From NCBI GenBank assembly GCA_900769535.1, contig CAAGHB010000108.1, forward strand, positions 1 through 44,582: 44,582 bases of DNA. Direction: 5' to 3'. Under the pieces are notes generated by a model. That model saw only the letters and a list, made by a program, of their open reading frames with translations. It did not search any database and was not told the origin of the DNA. The first letter of the stretch is position 1; every line of letters starts with the position of its first letter. Shown here one piece after another: positions 15,366 through 23,555 of this stretch. The translations under genes and the position numbers were made by a program. The stretch comes from Clostridia bacterium (GTDB lineage Bacteria; Bacillota; Clostridia; Oscillospirales; Acutalibacteraceae).

Positions 15366-16180
15366 AGGATTATACCTCCGTCATCGTCGTCGGTAAATCT
15401 ATTCATTATCGCAAGACTGATTAAAATCACAACCATCATAATCAGCGAAAGTGCTGCACCGGTATTGTAGCTGAGAGCGTCAAATCTCTTTTGAATAATA
15501 TCGCCAATCATAAGAGTTTGCGCTCCGCCAAGCTTTTGCGAAATGTAAAACGTGCTTACACTCGGTACAAATACCATCGTAATTCCCGAAATTACACCGG
15601 GTAAGCTAAGGGGCAAAATAACCCTTTTCAGCTTTGCCCAACCGTTTGAACCAAGGTCCTCAGCTGCCTCTAACAAAGAATTATCAATCTTTGTCATTAC
15701 GGTGTAAATCGGCAAAATCATATACGGAATATAGTTATACACCATACCGAGAATAACAGCTCCCGGTGTACCGATAAGTTTAAGCGGCTCAATGCCGAAA
15801 AGTCCGAGGAACGAATTGATAAGCCCCGTCTTTTCGAGTATCGTTGTCCAGGAATATGTTCTGATAAGCAAATTCATCCACATCGGAAGCATAACAAGGA
15901 GCATCATAATCTTTTGTGTGCTGACCTTTGACCTTGACATATAATATGCGACAGGATATGACATAACCAATGTAATCAATGTCGCGATAACGGCATAAAC
16001 AAGTGAACGAATAAACACTTCCTTATACTCGACGATATTCAATATGTAGCTTAAAGTATAGTTTCCGCTCTCGTCAGTTAATGCGTAATAAGCCACAATA
16101 ATCAACGGGACGATGATAAAAATCGCTGACCATAAGAGATACGGCGCGTTGATTAACCTTCGTAAAAAGGATGATTTCAT
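15362..16180 (-). CDS. potB: polyamine ABC transporter permease PotB
   Basis: This is one of the two membrane permeases of the spermidine/putrescine importer, 272 residues with six predicted membrane segments. The permease EAA motif is LLEAAEDLGSNGWAKLKRVILPLS at about 168-191. The segment FYISQKLGGAQTLMIGDIIQ is typical of PotB. It starts within the potA stop (4-base overlap, ATGA) and its own stop overlaps the potCD start by 4 bases, so the three genes are translationally coupled. Confidence 0.92.
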   Translation of the reverse strand: MKSSFLRRLINAPYLLWSAIFIIVPLIIVAYYALTDESGNYTLSYILNIVEYKEVFIRSLVYAVIATLITLVMSYPVAYYMSRSKVSTQKIMMLLVMLPMWMNLLIRTYSWTTILEKTGLINSFLGLFGIEPLKLIGTPGAVILGMVYNYIPYMILPIYTVMTKIDNSLLEAAEDLGSNGWAKLKRVILPLSLPGVISGITMVFVPSVSTFYISQKLGGAQTLMIGDIIQKRFDALSYNTGAALSLIMMVVILISLAIMNRFTDDDDGGIIL

Positions 16181-17313
16181 ATCTCATCCTCCCCGTCGGG
16201 CTCAACCTCGTTCATAAGTTCCATTTCGTCACTAAACGTACTGTAATCGCCAAACATACCTGAATATTCAGACTTTTTCATAATATGTATATCCTGAGGA
16301 GGAATAGAAATTCCTATTCTATCCCCTACCGCAGGTGAATCGGTGGACTGAATCATCCACTTAAAATCATTGATGTCAACGATAATCTCGTAATGAACAC
16401 CCTTAAACGTAATTGATGAAACAACGCCCGAGAGCTGTCCTTCGCTTTCGCTCACAACGTCAATATCCTCGGGACGAACAACAACGTCAACCGGCTCATT
16501 TTTTTCAAATCCTGCATCAACGCACTCAAACTTGTGACCAAACATCTCGACAAGTTTATCCTCACGCATAATACCGTCGAGAATGTTACTTTCTCCGATA
16601 AAGTCAGCTACGAATGCATTTTTCGGCTCGTTATAAATATCCTCGGGTGAACCAATCTGCTGAATTTTGCCCTCGTTCATTACTACAACGGTATCGGACA
16701 TCGAGAGAGCTTCTTCCTGGTCGTGAGTAACGAAAATGAAGGTAATGCCGAGCTGTTGCTGGATATTTTTAAGCTCGATTTGCATATCCTTGCGCAATTT
16801 AAGGTCAAGTGCGCCAAGCGGCTCATCAAGCAACAAAATCTTCGGATTATTAACAAGAGCTCGTGCAATAGCAACGCGCTGTTGCTGTCCACCTGAAAGC
16901 GAATGAATCTGGCGGCGTTCAAATCCTGAAAGGTTAACCGATTTCAGCATAGCAGTTACCCTCTCGTCGATTTCCTTTTTATCAACCTTGTTTACACGAA
17001 GGCCAAATGCAACGTTTTCGTAAACATTGAGATGAGGAAAAAGTGCATAACGCTGAAAAATGGTGTTAACCTGCCTTTTATACGGAGGAACACCATTCAT
17101 ACGGTTGCCGTCGATAATAACTTCACCGGTATCTGGTTGTGTAAACCCTGCAATTATTCTGAGCGTTGTAGTTTTTCCGCAGCCGGAAGGGCCCAGAAAT
17201 GTTACAAACTCGCCATCCTTTATTTTCAGACAGAGGTCATCTAATATAACCTCGTCATCAAAGGATATACCAATGTTTTCTAATTCGACTACAATATTTT
17301 CTTTTTTGGACAT
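16177..17313 (-). CDS. potA: polyamine ABC transporter ATP-binding protein PotA
   Basis: This ATPase energises polyamine import (378 residues). Walker A GPSGCGKTT is at 41-49, the Q-loop is in NTIFQRYALFPH, the signature LSGGQQQ is at 139-145, Walker B ILLLDEP is at about 159-165 and the switch histidine is in THDQEEAL. A TOBE-type regulatory domain follows from about 280 (VVVRPEDIDVV, SSITFKGVHYEI). I place the start at ATG 17313 (MSKKENIVVE) with GGGGGA 9 bases upstream. The frame is open for 68 codons further upstream, but that stretch is a strongly structured, GC-rich leader and does not read like protein. It is the first gene of potA-potB-potCD. Confidence 0.93.
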   Translation of the reverse strand: MSKKENIVVELENIGISFDDEVILDDLCLKIKDGEFVTFLGPSGCGKTTTLRIIAGFTQPDTGEVIIDGNRMNGVPPYKRQVNTIFQRYALFPHLNVYENVAFGLRVNKVDKKEIDERVTAMLKSVNLSGFERRQIHSLSGGQQQRVAIARALVNNPKILLLDEPLGALDLKLRKDMQIELKNIQQQLGITFIFVTHDQEEALSMSDTVVVMNEGKIQQIGSPEDIYNEPKNAFVADFIGESNILDGIMREDKLVEMFGHKFECVDAGFEKNEPVDVVVRPEDIDVVSESEGQLSGVVSSITFKGVHYEIIVDINDFKWMIQSTDSPAVGDRIGISIPPQDIHIMKKSEYSGMFGDYSTFSDEMELMNEVEPDGEDEI

Positions 17314-17322
17314 AATATGCAT

Positions 17323-17458
17323 CCCCCTTTGCGGTAATAGGAACTGCTGTATTTTTTCAGCAGTACCAGCGACCCCATTGCACACGCCCTCCGCAAAGGG
17401 TTTTTCGCAATCGGCGGATAAAAAACTAATCCGCTGGTTGATTGCGGCGTGGCTGGTA
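17323..17458 (-). promoter_or_regulatory. structured potA leader, candidate riboswitch or protein-bound translational switch
   Basis: On the minus-strand RNA, P1 pairs UACCAGC (17458-17452) with GCUGGUA (17370-17364). P2 pairs CACGCC (17451-17446) with GGCGUG (17388-17383). P3 is a long hairpin, CGCAAUC/GAUUGCG plus GCGGAU/AUCCGC (17446-17406). P4 is CUGCUG/CAGCAG (17363-17344). CCCUUUGCGG (17400-17391), inside the P1/P2 loop, is perfectly complementary to CCGCAAAGGG (17334-17325), which holds the potA Shine-Dalgarno. If formed together with P1/P2 this is a pseudoknot that blocks initiation. The segment is much more GC-rich than its surroundings. I do not recognise it as a described riboswitch class. 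Confidence 0.65.
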
Positions 17459-17469
17459 GTCAACATTTG

Positions 17470-17533
17470 CGAATTGATTTTCAATTCTTTAATGCATAGT
17501 AATAAATATAAATCCAAATCTCCGAAAAATCAA
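17470..17533 (-). promoter_or_regulatory. probable potA promoter and first leader hairpin
   Basis: On the minus strand TTGATT (17528-17533), 17-base spacer, TATATT (17505-17510), with transcription from about 17498. A 7-bp hairpin GAATTGA/TCAATTC follows at 17470-17489. A weaker second candidate, TTGACA at 17575-17580 with TACATA, lies upstream. Confidence 0.55.
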
Positions 17534-17657
17534 TACTTTTTTTGACGTTTTATGTATTTTTTGATAACAATTTATGTCAAAAATTAGCTTTGCTTTAATT
17601 TGCTTAATATTTCTCTATTTTTCTTTGATTTGCTAATTTTTTAATATTTAAACAAAT

Positions 17658-17693
17658 TAAAAAAGCATCACTAAAAAGTGATGCTTTTTTTAA
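17658..17693. terminator. terminator of the ispH-S1 operon
   Basis: AAAAAGCATCACT and AGTGATGCTTTTT form a long stem around AAAA with T-runs on both strands. It separates the operon from the pot leader region. The 17581-17657 stretch is AT- and pyrimidine-rich and holds nothing else I can name. Confidence 0.9.
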
Positions 17694-17704
17694 TTAAACA
17701 TTTA

Positions 17705-19732
17705 TTATTCAGCAGCTTCTTCAGCAACTTCTTCGGTTGCGGCTTCTACTGTTTCCTCAACAGTAGCTTCTACCGGCTCGAGGAGAGCCTTGATTGAAAG
17801 ACTTACGCGCTTTTTATCAAAGTCGATAGCAGTAATCTTTGCAGATACCTGCTGACCGATAGAAAGAACGTCAGCGGCCTTTTCGATTCTTTCGTTGGCA
17901 ATCTGAGAAATGTGGATAAGACCGTCAATTCCCGGAATAACCTTTGCAAATGCACCGTAGCTTGTTAAACTAACAACGGTAACCTCAACGGTTGAACCAA
18001 CTTCGTAATTTGCTTTAAGAATTTCCCAAGGATTATCCTCTGCATTCTTAAATCCGAGAGAAATTTTTCTGTTCTCGATGTCAACTTCCTTAACATATAC
18101 ATCGACAGTGTCGCCAACCTTAACAACCTCTGACGGATGCTTAATTCTTGACCATGAGAGCTCGGAAATATGTACCATTCCGTCAACTCCGCCGAGGTCA
18201 ACAAATGCGCCGTAATTGGTGAGAGTTTTTACAACGCCTGTATAACGCTTACCAACTTCGATTTCGGACCAGAATTTTGCTTCGACTTCCTTCTTAGCTT
18301 CGCGAAGTACGCTGCGAATTGAGCCGATAGCTCTACGGCCTCTACCGATTTCAATAATGCGGAAGTTAACCGTTGTGCCCTTCAAATCTTCCATAGATTC
18401 GTTACGGCTGAGTGTAGCGTGTGAAGCGGGAACGAATACACGGACACCATTTGAAACTACGATAACGCCGCCCTTGATAATCTCGGTAACAACGCCTTCG
18501 AGAATTTCGCCAGATTCCTTTGCATCATTGATTTTTGTCCAACCGGCAATAGCATCCAAACGACGTTTGGAAAGCATAATTGTACCTTCCATATCGTTTG
18601 TTTTAAGGATCATAAGATCCAATTCATCGCCAACCTTAACTTCTTTTGTAAGGTCAACATTGGGATCAGATGAATATTCGCTTGCAGATACATAGCCGGT
18701 CTGCTTACGGCCGATATCGACCTGTATTTCAGCACGGTTTACGGAAAGAACAACACCGTGTACCTTCTGTTCGGAATTCATACTGTTAAGTGAAGCTTCA
18801 AGAGCTTCTTCAAAGGTCATTTCGTCAATTGACTTTTCAACAACCTTGGCCTCCATTTCAGCAGTTGCCTCAATGGGATTTTGCATCTCTGACATAATAA
18901 TCAGAACCTCCTTTATTATAGCAGCAGGTGTCGATGCACCCGCAGTTACACCAATATTTTCAGCTTTCGAAATTTCGTCAAGCGGTAGTTCGTCAGCCGT
19001 TTCGATATGGTATGTTTTTTTACAACGCTTTGAGCAAATATCGGCAAGCTTAACGGTGTTTGAGCTATGCTTGCCTCCAATGACAATCATAACATCACAT
19101 TTATCCGCTAATTTTTTCGCTTCATTCTGCCTTAGCGACGTAGCTTTACATATTGTATCAAATACAATTGCATTTGTACATACCTTTTTTAAAGTTTTTT
19201 GACATTTTATCCATTCATTTGCATTAAAAGTAGTCTGAGCTACGGCAGTAATTTTCTTTTTCGGAAAATTATCGTTGTTTTGAAGCAAAATTTTAAGTTC
19301 GTCATCGTCCGAAACAATATAACAATTATTATCACACCAACCTGAAATACCAATTACCTCAGGATGATGCTCATCCCCTGCGATAATTATAATATGATTT
19401 TCTTTATTTGCCGCTTTAACAATTTTGTGAATATTAGAAACATACGGGCAGGTTGCATCAATAACCTCTCCGCTCTTTAACGCTGTTTCATAAACGGTGG
19501 GGGTTACCCCATGGGACCTGATTATCATTGTCTCGTTATCATATCTGTCATTCTCGTCATTGGCTGTTCTGACGCCCTTATTTTTGAGCATCTCAACCAT
19601 CTGGTTATTATGGATAATCGGTCCAAGTGTACAAACTCTTTTTCCGCTTTCGGCTAATTCCTCTGCCATTTTTACTGCGCGATTTACGCCGAAGCAAAAG
19701 CCGGCTGTCTTTGCAACAGTTATTTTAGGCAT
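17705..19732 (-). CDS. ispH: fused 4-hydroxy-3-methylbut-2-enyl diphosphate reductase (IspH) and S1-domain protein
   Basis: The N-terminal half (about 1-285 of 675) is IspH, the [4Fe-4S] enzyme of the last MEP-pathway step making IPP and DMAPP. The cluster cysteines are Cys13 (GFCFGV), Cys95 (DATCPYV) and Cys195 (DTICKATSLRQ), with GASTP at 265-269. A linker leads to four S1 RNA-binding domains (about 322-390, 407-477, 493-563, 578-648) as in clostridial ribosomal protein S1, then an Ala/Glu-rich tail. This fusion is common in Clostridia. ATG 19732 is chosen because GGAG lies about 6 bases upstream and IspH proteins begin at MPKI-like positions; six more in-frame codons upstream are less likely. 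It overlaps plsC by 13 bases and ends the operon. Confidence 0.94.
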   Translation of the reverse strand: MPKITVAKTAGFCFGVNRAVKMAEELAESGKRVCTLGPIIHNNQMVEMLKNKGVRTANDENDRYDNETMIIRSHGVTPTVYETALKSGEVIDATCPYVSNIHKIVKAANKENHIIIIAGDEHHPEVIGISGWCDNNCYIVSDDDELKILLQNNDNFPKKKITAVAQTTFNANEWIKCQKTLKKVCTNAIVFDTICKATSLRQNEAKKLADKCDVMIVIGGKHSSNTVKLADICSKRCKKTYHIETADELPLDEISKAENIGVTAGASTPAAIIKEVLIIMSEMQNPIEATAEMEAKVVEKSIDEMTFEEALEASLNSMNSEQKVHGVVLSVNRAEIQVDIGRKQTGYVSASEYSSDPNVDLTKEVKVGDELDLMILKTNDMEGTIMLSKRRLDAIAGWTKINDAKESGEILEGVVTEIIKGGVIVVSNGVRVFVPASHATLSRNESMEDLKGTTVNFRIIEIGRGRRAIGSIRSVLREAKKEVEAKFWSEIEVGKRYTGVVKTLTNYGAFVDLGGVDGMVHISELSWSRIKHPSEVVKVGDTVDVYVKEVDIENRKISLGFKNAEDNPWEILKANYEVGSTVEVTVVSLTSYGAFAKVIPGIDGLIHISQIANERIEKAADVLSIGQQVSAKITAIDFDKKRVSLSIKALLEPVEATVEETVEAATEEVAEEAAE

Positions 19733-20343
19733 TTCGTCTCCGCCTCCCAAAGAGAAGTGATTTCGTCCATTATGCGTGTTTTGACCTTTTTAATTTCCGA
19801 CGTCTTAATTTCGTTGATTTTAATTTCCTCCGCCTTTATAACCTTACCATAATTGACAACAGCACGGCTGAAAAGTCGAGGACGTCCATGCTTATAAGTA
19901 ACTGCGACCGGCAAAATATCAGAATCCGTTGATGCAGCAACAACTGCTGCGCCAGATTTTGGCTTACCGGGACTTGCATCGGGATTTTTTGTTCTCGTTC
20001 CCTCGACGAATATGCCGAACACCTTTCCGTCAACGACAAGCTGTTTTGCATTATCAATAGCCGACGAATCATTCTTTCCCCTATCGACAGGAAAAGCGCC
20101 GCAAAACCTAAAAAACGCGGCCAAAATCCTGTTTTTAAACAGCTCATTCTTTGCCATAAAATAGACTCTGCGCTTTGATGTCAGTATAATAAAAACAGGG
20201 TCAAGCAGAGAAATATGATTTGAGCAAAGTATTATTCCGCCTTGGTCGGGGATATTTTCCCTTCCTTTTGCTTTAAAAGGAAACAAAACCTTTACAATAA
20301 CATAAATAACGCTGACTAACGCTTTAAATAAAAATTCCTTCAT
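19720..20343 (-). CDS. plsC: 1-acyl-sn-glycerol-3-phosphate acyltransferase
   Basis: PlsC converts lysophosphatidic acid to phosphatidic acid at the membrane. The 207 residues include an N-terminal hydrophobic segment (5-22) and the family blocks: NHISLLD at 42-48 (catalytic His43, Asp48), FPVDRGK at about 84-90 and FVEGTR at 112-117. The usual PlsC block IV proline (ILPVAVTY) follows at about 140. It sits 3 bases after the transglutaminase-like gene and overlaps ispH by 13 bases. The cmk-plsC-ispH order is common in Clostridia. Confidence 0.92.
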   Translation of the reverse strand: MKEFLFKALVSVIYVIVKVLFPFKAKGRENIPDQGGIILCSNHISLLDPVFIILTSKRRVYFMAKNELFKNRILAAFFRFCGAFPVDRGKNDSSAIDNAKQLVVDGKVFGIFVEGTRTKNPDASPGKPKSGAAVVAASTDSDILPVAVTYKHGRPRLFSRAVVNYGKVIKAEEIKINEIKTSEIKKVKTRIMDEITSLWEAETKCLK

Positions 20344-20346
20344 AAT

Positions 20347-21639
20347 CTACCTACTAATCATTAAAATAAAACTGCCGTACGGATAGGCAATGTATTTTAT
20401 TCCCTTACAGTCGCTAAAATACTTTTTTGCCGACGAAAATATTCTGTTATTTTTAATATCGTAGCTTACAACATTTTCATTTATTTCTTTATAAGTATAA
20501 TAAAATTCAATACTGTCGCAACCATTAGCTGCCGCTTTTTTGATATTATCGGTAACGACTTCATAAAATTCATCGTCGCTGTTGATAGCCGTTCCGTTCA
20601 TTGAATAATAATTAAATCTATCGCAATCAATTTCGGGCAATTTAAGATTATACTCGCCGGAATATATTTTATTTTTATCCCCTACATCAGCAAGGACCGG
20701 ATAGACCGAATGGGTATCGAAAATCATATCATCAGTAACATTCAAAAACGAATGAAAAACATAGTCATCACTTGTATCGTCCCACAAAACATCAACGTAA
20801 TACCATTCGTTGTCAAGCAAAACCATATTCCACATATGAGGTGAGCCGTCAGAAACCTCTCCGCATACCAAATTACAGTTAACTCCGACACTGTACATAA
20901 GCAGCTGAAACGCCTTTGAGTATCCCTCACAAACGGCAACCCTATTTACAATGGCGCCATAGGCAGTCCAAAGTTCAGGATTTTTACGCTTAATTTCTAT
21001 CATGCTGTCGTCATTATCGGCCGAATCATCATACCTTACGTTTTGGCAAATCCAATCATGAATCGCCACCTCTTTTTCGAAATCGGACATTTCATCGTTG
21101 ATGCATTCGTTATGTATGGCTTTTACTGCCAGGTTAAGCTCATTCATCATTCTGACTCTGTCATCGTTTGAAAACGTATACCCATTAAAATCGCCCTTGT
21201 CAAAGCGAAGATAAACATCGCCGTCATCTTCGCAAATACCGAATTCAAATCCAAGCCAAAAAATTTCGGGGTAATCGTATTTGACAGCATACAAAGCAAC
21301 CATTGTATCTTTTTTTGTCGTTTTTCCAAGCTGTATATTACCGGTTGTCATAGTAAGTGCCGCATCTAAAATGGTATTGTACAGTTTCTTTTGTGATTCA
21401 TTAAGCAAGGAATAATTATAATAATCGCCTTCATTAACAGCCGACTCATAAATGGAAAATTGAAATCGAACCTCATCAAACGTTAATGATTTCTCAACCT
21501 CGTTATCGTGATTAGAAAAACGGTTAAAAATTCCCTCAATATCCGTAATTATATCACCCGTTCCGAAAAAGAACGAGTGTGCTATAAAAGTTATCACAAG
21601 CACAACAGGTATAATTAACGCATAAAGGACTTTTTTCAT
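20347..21639 (-). CDS. membrane-anchored transglutaminase-like protein
   Basis: The 430-residue protein has an N-terminal membrane segment (5-24) and probably faces outward. A transglutaminase-like core at about 185-300 has the complete triad: Cys237 (VAVCEGYSKAFQ), His268 (SPHMWNMV) and Asp283 (YVDVLWDD). In bacteria this fold serves as cysteine protease, peptidase or amidase more often than as a cross-linking enzyme, so the substrate is open. About 130 residues after the core have no recognised motif. It begins 1 base after the cmk stop, with its Shine-Dalgarno inside cmk, so it is coupled to the cmk-plsC-ispH operon. Confidence 0.85.
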   Translation of the reverse strand: MKKVLYALIIPVVLVITFIAHSFFFGTGDIITDIEGIFNRFSNHDNEVEKSLTFDEVRFQFSIYESAVNEGDYYNYSLLNESQKKLYNTILDAALTMTTGNIQLGKTTKKDTMVALYAVKYDYPEIFWLGFEFGICEDDGDVYLRFDKGDFNGYTFSNDDRVRMMNELNLAVKAIHNECINDEMSDFEKEVAIHDWICQNVRYDDSADNDDSMIEIKRKNPELWTAYGAIVNRVAVCEGYSKAFQLLMYSVGVNCNLVCGEVSDGSPHMWNMVLLDNEWYYVDVLWDDTSDDYVFHSFLNVTDDMIFDTHSVYPVLADVGDKNKIYSGEYNLKLPEIDCDRFNYYSMNGTAINSDDEFYEVVTDNIKKAAANGCDSIEFYYTYKEINENVVSYDIKNNRIFSSAKKYFSDCKGIKYIAYPYGSFILMISR

Positions 21640-21640
21640 T

Positions 21641-22318
21641 TTATTTATCTAATTCACCCATCTTTTTTGTAACGTAATCAAAAAGCATATCCACCGACTG
21701 TTCAAGATTATTTCCCGTTGTGTCAATTAAATGGGCATCGTCAGCGGGTTTAAGCGGCGCAATTTCACGATGTGAATCCTGATAGTCGCGCTCGTTTAAC
21801 TCCTTTAAAACGGTTTCGTATTCAACATCTACGCCCTTTTCAACCAGTTCCTTATAACGACGCATAGCGCGTTCCTCGGCTGATGCGGTTAAGAATATTT
21901 TAATTTCGGCATTTGGAAGAACAACGGTACCTATATCTCGTCCATCCATTATTACGTTATTTTTGCGAGCCATATCGCGCTGTAAATCAAGCAAAAATGC
22001 GCGAACCTCTCCTATCGCTGACACGTCGGATGCCGCCATTGAAACCTCCGGCTTACGAATATCGGCAGAAACATCCTCGTCACACAAAATTACCTTTTGT
22101 ACTCCGTCTGAATATTTAAGCTCCACTTTGATTTCGGATAACTTTGGCAATACACTCTGCTTGTCCTTTGTATCAATGCCACAACCGAGCATAAATAATC
22201 CGATTGCTCGATAAAGAGCACCGGTATCAACATAAATAAAGCCAAGTTTTTTTGCAAGTGCCTTTGCAATAGTGCTTTTTCCGGCACCGCCGGGTCCGTC
22301 GATAGCTATTGAAACCAT
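21641..22318 (-). CDS. cmk: cytidylate kinase
   Basis: Phosphorylates CMP and dCMP. It has 225 residues with the P-loop GPGGAGKST at 8-16 (MVSIAIDGPGG start). DTGALYRAIG lies at about 31-40 and the MDGRDIGTVVLPNA CMP-binding block near 150-163. I use ATG 22318 because GGGAG is about 9 bases upstream; the longer frame would run into the stop region of the flavoprotein gene (ends 22335). Confidence 0.94.
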   Translation of the reverse strand: MVSIAIDGPGGAGKSTIAKALAKKLGFIYVDTGALYRAIGLFMLGCGIDTKDKQSVLPKLSEIKVELKYSDGVQKVILCDEDVSADIRKPEVSMAASDVSAIGEVRAFLLDLQRDMARKNNVIMDGRDIGTVVLPNAEIKIFLTASAEERAMRRYKELVEKGVDVEYETVLKELNERDYQDSHREIAPLKPADDAHLIDTTGNNLEQSVDMLFDYVTKKMGELDK

Positions 22319-22334
22319 TTTTCCATTCTCCCTT

Positions 22335-23543
22335 TTAAACTGAATTTCCTGCAAGTCGGCCGGTTGAAAAAGCTATTTGAAGATTATAGCCGCCAGTATA
22401 TGCATCTACATCAATCACTTCGCCGCAAAAGAACAGTCCTTTGCACAGCTTTGATTCCATCGTAGAGGGATTAATCTCCTTCGTATCAATTCCGCCGGAG
22501 GTAATTATCGCCTCGTCATACGGACGAAAACCTGTAACTGTTAGCTTAAAATCCTTTGTAATATTAACAAGACGTGTTCGCATTTCCTTTGAAATTTGGC
22601 TAACCTTTGTTTTTGGTGAAATTCCCGACAAACTGATAATAATCGGTATCATACTCTTTGGATAAAGGTCATTCAGAGCATTAGAAAGTTCCTTTGACGA
22701 GTATTTCGAAAAATCGCGCAAAAAACGGTTGTCAAGCTGTTCGTGAGTTAATGCAGGTTTTAAATCAATGTGAACGACAACGTCTTTGGGATTATCAATA
22801 TGGCACGAACCGCTTAAAACCACCGGGCCGCTTATACCAAAATGTGTAAAAAGCATCTCGCCGAAGTCATTATAAATAATCTTACCGCCCTGCTCAAAAG
22901 AAATGCCGATATTTATCAAGCTGAGACCCATAAGATATGAGCAAAACTTTTCCTTAATTTCAAGCGGAACAAGCGAAGGCCGTGTATCAATCACATTATG
23001 TCCGATTTTTTTAGCAAAGCGGTAGCCGTCGCCATCAGACCCCGTTTTCGGATAAGAAAGGCCGCCGGTTGCAACAATAACTCTGTCGCAGTCAATTACC
23101 CTTCCATCATTAAGACGAACACCGACAACCTCATTATTCTCGGTGATTATATCGCTGACCGTGGCGCAAATAATCCGCGAATTTCGCCTTGCATATTCAA
23201 CGAGCGCATCAACTATATCCATCGCCTTATCCGATTCAGGAAAGACGCGGTTTCCTCTCTCGACCTTTAATCTGACACCCAAGTTCTCGAAAAAATCAAA
23301 GGTGTCCTGAGGAGTAAAGCGAGAAAAAGCGGCATAAAGAAACCGTGAATTATGAACAACCGAGTTAAGCAATTCACCCGTATCGCACATATTGGTAAGA
23401 TTACATCTGCCCTTTCCCGTTATAAGCAATTTTCGAGCAGGGCGCATATTCTTTTCAATAACGGTTACGTCATGGCCATTCTCTGCTGCTGTACCTGCCG
23501 CAATAAGACCGGAGGCACCTCCCCCGATAACAACTACCTTCAT
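22335..23543 (-). CDS. HI0933/BaiN-family FAD-dependent flavoprotein
   Basis: A 402-residue flavoprotein. The N-terminal Rossmann motif is VIGGGASGLIAA (4-15), followed by the family-specific KLLITGKGRCNLTN at about 38-51 and, near the C-terminus, GLFFCGEVIDVDAYTGGYNLQIAFSTGRLAG. Some family members act on bile-acid intermediates, but most are uncharacterised, so no specific reaction is claimed. The gene lies between ligA (12 bases) and cmk (16 bases). A second paralog is at 31850-33076. Confidence 0.88.
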   Translation of the reverse strand: MKVVVIGGGASGLIAAGTAAENGHDVTVIEKNMRPARKLLITGKGRCNLTNMCDTGELLNSVVHNSRFLYAAFSRFTPQDTFDFFENLGVRLKVERGNRVFPESDKAMDIVDALVEYARRNSRIICATVSDIITENNEVVGVRLNDGRVIDCDRVIVATGGLSYPKTGSDGDGYRFAKKIGHNVIDTRPSLVPLEIKEKFCSYLMGLSLINIGISFEQGGKIIYNDFGEMLFTHFGISGPVVLSGSCHIDNPKDVVVHIDLKPALTHEQLDNRFLRDFSKYSSKELSNALNDLYPKSMIPIIISLSGISPKTKVSQISKEMRTRLVNITKDFKLTVTGFRPYDEAIITSGGIDTKEINPSTMESKLCKGLFFCGEVIDVDAYTGGYNLQIAFSTGRLAGNSV

Positions 23544-23555
23544 ACAATCCTCGTA

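Noticed and set aside
17314..17517. In-frame 68-codon N-terminal extension of potA
   Set aside because: It crosses the structured leader, has no RBS at its ATG, and PotA proteins start at the MSKKENIVVE-type position with a good RBS at 17323-17328.
17060..17545. Plus-strand open frame of 161 codons over the pot leader
   Set aside because: Antisense to potA and the leader; no RBS and no recognisable protein features.
17581..17657. Repeated TTTGCT words and an AAATTAGC/GCTAATTT inverted repeat
   Set aside because: Short, AT-rich, between a terminator and a promoter; no regular spacing and no neighbouring gene logic.
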